DNA of 20,031 nt, taken from Apostichopus parvimensis (lineage: Eukaryota > Echinodermata > Holothuroidea > Aspidochirotida > Stichopodidae). The translations under genes and the position numbers were made by a program. Location: the NCBI GenBank assembly GCA_000934455.1, contig KN886780.1:12225-32255 (forward strand), read 5' to 3'. Below, in pieces: positions 18,638-20,031 of the stretch; position 1 is the first letter of the stretch; each line of letters starts with the position of its first letter. The notes below the pieces were generated by a model, which was given only the letters and a program-made list of their open reading frames with translations, had not been told where the DNA came from and did not search any database.

Positions 18638-19387
18638 GCGATTTTTTTTTTCCCAAACAGGTTTGCAAGTGTGCGTAAATAGTCGTTCATGATTGGTCGG
18701 AAAAGTTACGTTATCACGATAGAAACCTTCACTTCGAGGTTCTGCATCCATTTGTTGCAACGAAGATATACCCGTTCAAAATTACCCCTAGCTTTTCGTA
18801 CATATATTTAGATATGTTTGGAATTGGTTTAGACATATTTAGCACACTAGTATTGTATGATATACTTTGATCGAAGTTTTCTGTGAAGGCATTAATCGAT
18901 AACATCGCACAGTGAAAGTTTCGTACAGGGTACATCACACTTGCGTTGTAGGCCTATATGTATTATAACTCTGTACACAGTACAGTGACGGAAATATATC
19001 ATACTATAAACTATACTGTTTTGCGTATATTCACTCAAGACTCGTGAACTCGCGTCGTGAAGTTGCTTTTAGTGTAAGCCTACCCATTCCACGAAACGAA
19101 TTCTGATTTCAATAGAACGGCTCACGAATCGTGGATAACGTAAACATGAACCAAATAGAATGTAGCGTATGTATCATAAGTGAGGTCAACATGTAATCCA
19201 AGCATTAAAAGTAAAGTTAGGGCGTTTGAAGGGAAACCCCTTAACTAGACTCAATCAAGTGTCAGTGTGTAACTCAGTATATGTCTTCGAACTTCCAAGC
19301 GATGGTTATTATTGATGCTGACGTCACGAGCAATCTGATTGGCTGAAAACTCCGTAATTGCAAACCTGTTTGGGAAAAAAAATTCGC
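18638..19387. mobile_element. 750-bp Mutator-like MITE
   Basis: Terminal repeats of about 29 bp: GCGA, a T run, then CCCAAACAGGTTTGCAA at the left, and the exact inverse at the right (TTGCAAACCTGTTTGGG, an A run, TTCGC). CGCCGGGCC, 9 bp, flanks both sides (18629-18637 and 19388-19396). Copy A has the empty site at 4497-4505. A 9-bp duplication with fairly long TIRs is the hallmark of Mutator-like elements. No transposase frame is present, so it is non-autonomous. Within the TIR, CAAAC-AG-GTTTG is itself a small palindrome. Confidence 0.85.
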
Positions 19388-19450
19388 CGCCGGGCCTCTG
19401 TGACCTTGTTAGTGAGAAAACAACATGGTGATTGTGATGGTCGATGGAAA

Positions 19451-19480
19451 CATGGAGTTGTTTCCATAACAACTCCCTGG
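19451..19480. mobile_element. 30-bp palindromic insertion, copy 3
   Basis: CATGGAGTTGTTT, CCAT, AACAACTCCCTGG: nearly the reverse complement of copy 1. TGGAAA flanks it at 19445-19450 and 19481-19486. Copy A of the duplication has the empty site near 4552-4562 (GATGGAAATAAG), with a single TGGAAA. Confidence 0.85.
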
Positions 19481-19583
19481 TGGAAATAAGTTTTACTGAT
19501 GAACAAAAACGTTTCGTCATTTCGTCAAAAAGTTTTTGTTTGAGTATATTTTTTTAACACTCCAAATCGTCCTAGGGGGGGGG

Positions 19584-19637
19584 CGCCTCGGGGGTCCACG
19601 ATTTTTTGTTGGGAGGCCACCCCTTGGCGACGCCACT
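19584..19637 (-). mobile_element. Transposon-like terminus at the edge of copy B
   Basis: Read on the minus strand from 19637: CAGTGGCGTCGCCAAGGGGT, then GGCCTCCCAAC and a G/C-rich run into the duplication boundary. The start is like the CAGTGGCGTAG ends of other elements here. Its opposite end was not found, so it is probably a fragment. Confidence 0.4.
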
Positions 19638-19674
19638 GGCTGGCCAGGCTGTGTGGAATGGTTCACAACATAAA

Positions 19675-19707
19675 CAGGGAGTAGCGATGCCCTTACAACT
19701 CCGTGGG
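19675..19707. repeat. Possible degenerate copy of the palindromic insertion
   Basis: CAGGGAGT at the left and ACAACTCCGTGGG at the right, with a diverged centre; 33 bp in all. ATAAA flanks both sides (19670-19674 and 19708-19712). It lies outside the duplication, so there is no empty-site comparison. Confidence 0.45.
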
Positions 19708-19712
19708 ATAAA

Positions 19713-20031
19713 TGTGTATTTACCTAGACTATAATTGTTAACCGTTAAAGAGGTTATGAAATGAAAAATGTTCTTGTCTTAGAATGGTTTATCTACATTA
19801 CTACAACACCATCTATGCACAACTTTCCGTAAATACGGTTTCAAACGCCAGAAATTCGCTGTCAAAGTATTCCCCAGAGACCTCTCGAGCTGCCACTCGT
19901 AAAAAAAAGCAAAGCTGCCCACCGCGGTTCATCTGCCGTCATCGAAGGAACCATTTCAGCCAAAGCCGACTCCCCGCTGTTTACCGATACGGCGATACAC
20001 AGTTTACTACATGTAACCACAACACTCTTCT
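19713..20031. other. No gene recognised at right edge
   Basis: No convincing coding frame, repeat or RNA gene is visible. Confidence 0.4.

Larger units (their letters stand above)
16364..19583. repeat. Copy B of the dispersed direct duplication
   Basis: Partner of 1-4658, same orientation, about 16.4 kb downstream at its left end. It serves as the empty-site reference for the 250-2099 transposon (junction at 16625-16629) and the filled copy for the Mutator-like MITE. It lacks about 408 bp present in copy A at 2718-3125, including the left half of an inverted-repeat element, so copy B probably suffered a deletion there. Beyond about 19583 it runs into a transposon-like terminus that copy A does not have. 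Confidence 0.93.

Overview
This looks like nuclear DNA from an animal, most likely a marine invertebrate. An echinoderm such as a sea cucumber is my best guess, but that rests on overall texture and is not proven. The reasons are AT-rich gene-poor sequence, a coding block that begins exactly at a strong 3' splice site, many small non-autonomous DNA transposons, microsatellites, a LINE fragment and a decayed THAP zinc-finger fragment. There are no bacterial-style operons, ribosome-binding sites or tRNAs that I can see.

Layout. (1) Bases 1-about 4658 are copy A of a dispersed direct duplication; copy B is 16364-about 19583. Comparing the two dates several insertions, because one copy is filled and the other empty. 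Copy A carries an 1850-bp transposon (250-2099). Copy B carries a 750-bp Mutator-like MITE (18638-19387) and a 30-bp palindrome (19451-19480). Both copies share a hAT-type MITE and an inverted-repeat element. (2) Bases 4659-10413 hold no gene I can support, only short simple repeats. (3) One credible protein gene lies on the minus strand: a 1017-bp terminal exon (10414-11430) and a proposed 8-codon first coding exon (15830-15853), joined in phase 0 across a 4.4-kb intron. The product would be a 346-residue, mostly helical protein with two hydrophobic segments in the middle, resembling alpha-helical pore-forming proteins of the ClyA/HBL type in architecture only. (4) The intron is packed with mobile-element debris: a THAP-domain pseudogene, a large imperfect inverted repeat (13031-14787) whose loop holds a LINE fragment and a TTAA-flanked MITE, and another MITE (14873-15204).

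The most unusual signal is a 30-bp near-perfect palindrome (13-15 bp arms, CCAGGGAGTTGTT type) found three times (13338, 14369, 19451). Each copy is flanked by a 5-6 bp target duplication and has a matching empty site elsewhere in the window. Two degenerate relatives (about 11839 and 19675) also have 5-bp flanking repeats. This behaves like an extremely small mobile hairpin.

The parts do not form a pathway. The window is one candidate effector-like gene embedded in, and interrupted by, layers of transposon activity.
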